NCBI RefSeq assembly: GCF_013299185.1
Contig: NZ_JAAFKG010000010.1
Coordinates: forward strand, 1-64,000
Reading direction: 5' to 3'
From: Microcoleus sp. bin48.metabat.b7b8b9.023
Lineage (GTDB): Bacteria; Cyanobacteriota; Cyanobacteriia; Cyanobacteriales; Microcoleaceae
DNA length: 64,000 nucleotides
Made by a program: the position numbers and the translations under genes. The notes under the pieces were generated by a model that ran no database searches, was not told where the DNA came from, and worked only from the letters and a program-made list of their open reading frames with translations. How positions within the stretch are numbered: position 1 is the first letter of the stretch; every line of letters starts with the position of its first letter. Positions 63,633 to 64,000 of the stretch are shown in pieces.

Positions 63633-64000
63633 GCAAACAAGTGATTATTTGCGTCGATGACGAAACTACGGTTCTGAAAAGCCTCAAAGCTGAATTAAAA
63701 GATGCTTTAGGCAATACTTACCGGATTGAAATTGCGGAAGGAGGTGAGGATGCTCTAGAGTTAGTTGCCGAACTTATGGAAGACGGAGAAGAGATTCCTT
63801 TAATTATCTCCGACTACGTGATGCCTGATATGAAAGGAGATGAATTATTGAGGCGGGTTCACGAAATTTCTCCCAAAACTCTCAAGGTGATGCTAACAGG
63901 GCAGGCGACAATTGAAGCTGTGGGAAGTGCGATCAAGCACGCGAAACTCTACCGCTATATCGGCAAGCCTTGGCAAACTGAAGACTTGAAATTGACCGTG
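63629..64000 (+). CDS. Receiver-adenylate cyclase, partial at window end (unit 3)
   Basis: The first 124 codons are visible and encode a complete receiver (CVDDETTVLKSLK, ISDYVMPDMKGDEL, VMLTGQATIEAVG, IGKPWQ), nearly the same as the N-terminus of the receiver-cyclase at 54085. The gene runs off the window, so the cyclase half is inferred from the paralogue and not seen. The ATG overlaps the preceding stop codon. Confidence 0.85.
   Translation, partial: MSKQVIICVDDETTVLKSLKAELKDALGNTYRIEIAEGGEDALELVAELMEDGEEIPLIISDYVMPDMKGDELLRRVHEISPKTLKVMLTGQATIEAVGSAIKHAKLYRYIGKPWQTEDLKLTV

Overview
The window is chromosomal DNA from a filamentous cyanobacterium, probably of the Oscillatoria/Microcoleus/Phormidium type. 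The reasons are the very frequent GCGATCGC (HIP1-like) octamers, the long multi-domain PAS/GAF sensor kinases, an SLH-domain porin, a Tic20 homologue, an acyl-lipid desaturase, a HetI/Sfp-type phosphopantetheinyl transferase, and many short palindromic and tandem repeats between genes. I saw no rRNA, tRNA or CRISPR array. The genus is inference.

Layout. 1-4130: a secreted TPR protein, a fibrillin-like protein, the relic of a carotenoid-isomerase-type oxidoreductase, and the ribosome quality-control factor RqcH. 4987-14226: a phosphorelay locus with a five-domain response regulator (REC-wHTH-Hpt-REC-REC), a 1717-residue hybrid kinase with two GAF domains carrying the Cys-His pair of cyanobacteriochromes, a canonical CheY-like protein and a degenerate receiver. 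14983-17369: a small zinc-ribbon protein and a porin. 17787-22891: exopolysaccharide genes (GT4 glycosyltransferase, polyprenyl-phosphate sugar transferase, gmd and fcl for GDP-L-fucose). 23253-25187: DUF4365 pair and a lysozyme-like protein. 25676-28114: a delta-9 desaturase diverging from a TetR regulator fused to a dead tyrosine-recombinase-like domain, with two operator-like palindromes between them. 28220-36478: housekeeping genes (folate cyclo-ligase, FAH-family enzyme, Tic20, glyA, wecA-like, cinA, aroQ). 36480-38080: an IscB RNA-guided nuclease locus with a probable upstream omega/HEARO RNA and a 3' hairpin. 38485-50177: an ARH-like protein without its metal ligands, PgpH-type c-di-AMP phosphodiesterase, NTF2-like protein, sugar ABC permease, rpsF, creatininase-family protein, an atypical OmpR regulator and PhoX. 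50922-64000: three related kinase/receiver units, two of them followed by receiver-adenylate cyclases (the second cut by the window end), with a phosphopantetheinyl transferase between.

The last block looks like a duplicated Cache-kinase to receiver to cAMP circuit. The desaturase/TetR pair looks like a self-contained membrane-lipid regulon. The sugar genes together can supply fucose-containing polysaccharide, with WecA as a possible priming enzyme.

The spacers are unusually full of repeats: a ~130-bp element with a covarying hairpin and a heptamer tail (six copies), palindromes built from two kinds of arm, MITE-like elements, and tandem arrays with 24-, 26-, 33-, 64-, 65- and 77-bp periods. 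All identifications come from reading motifs in the sequence; no database search was run.
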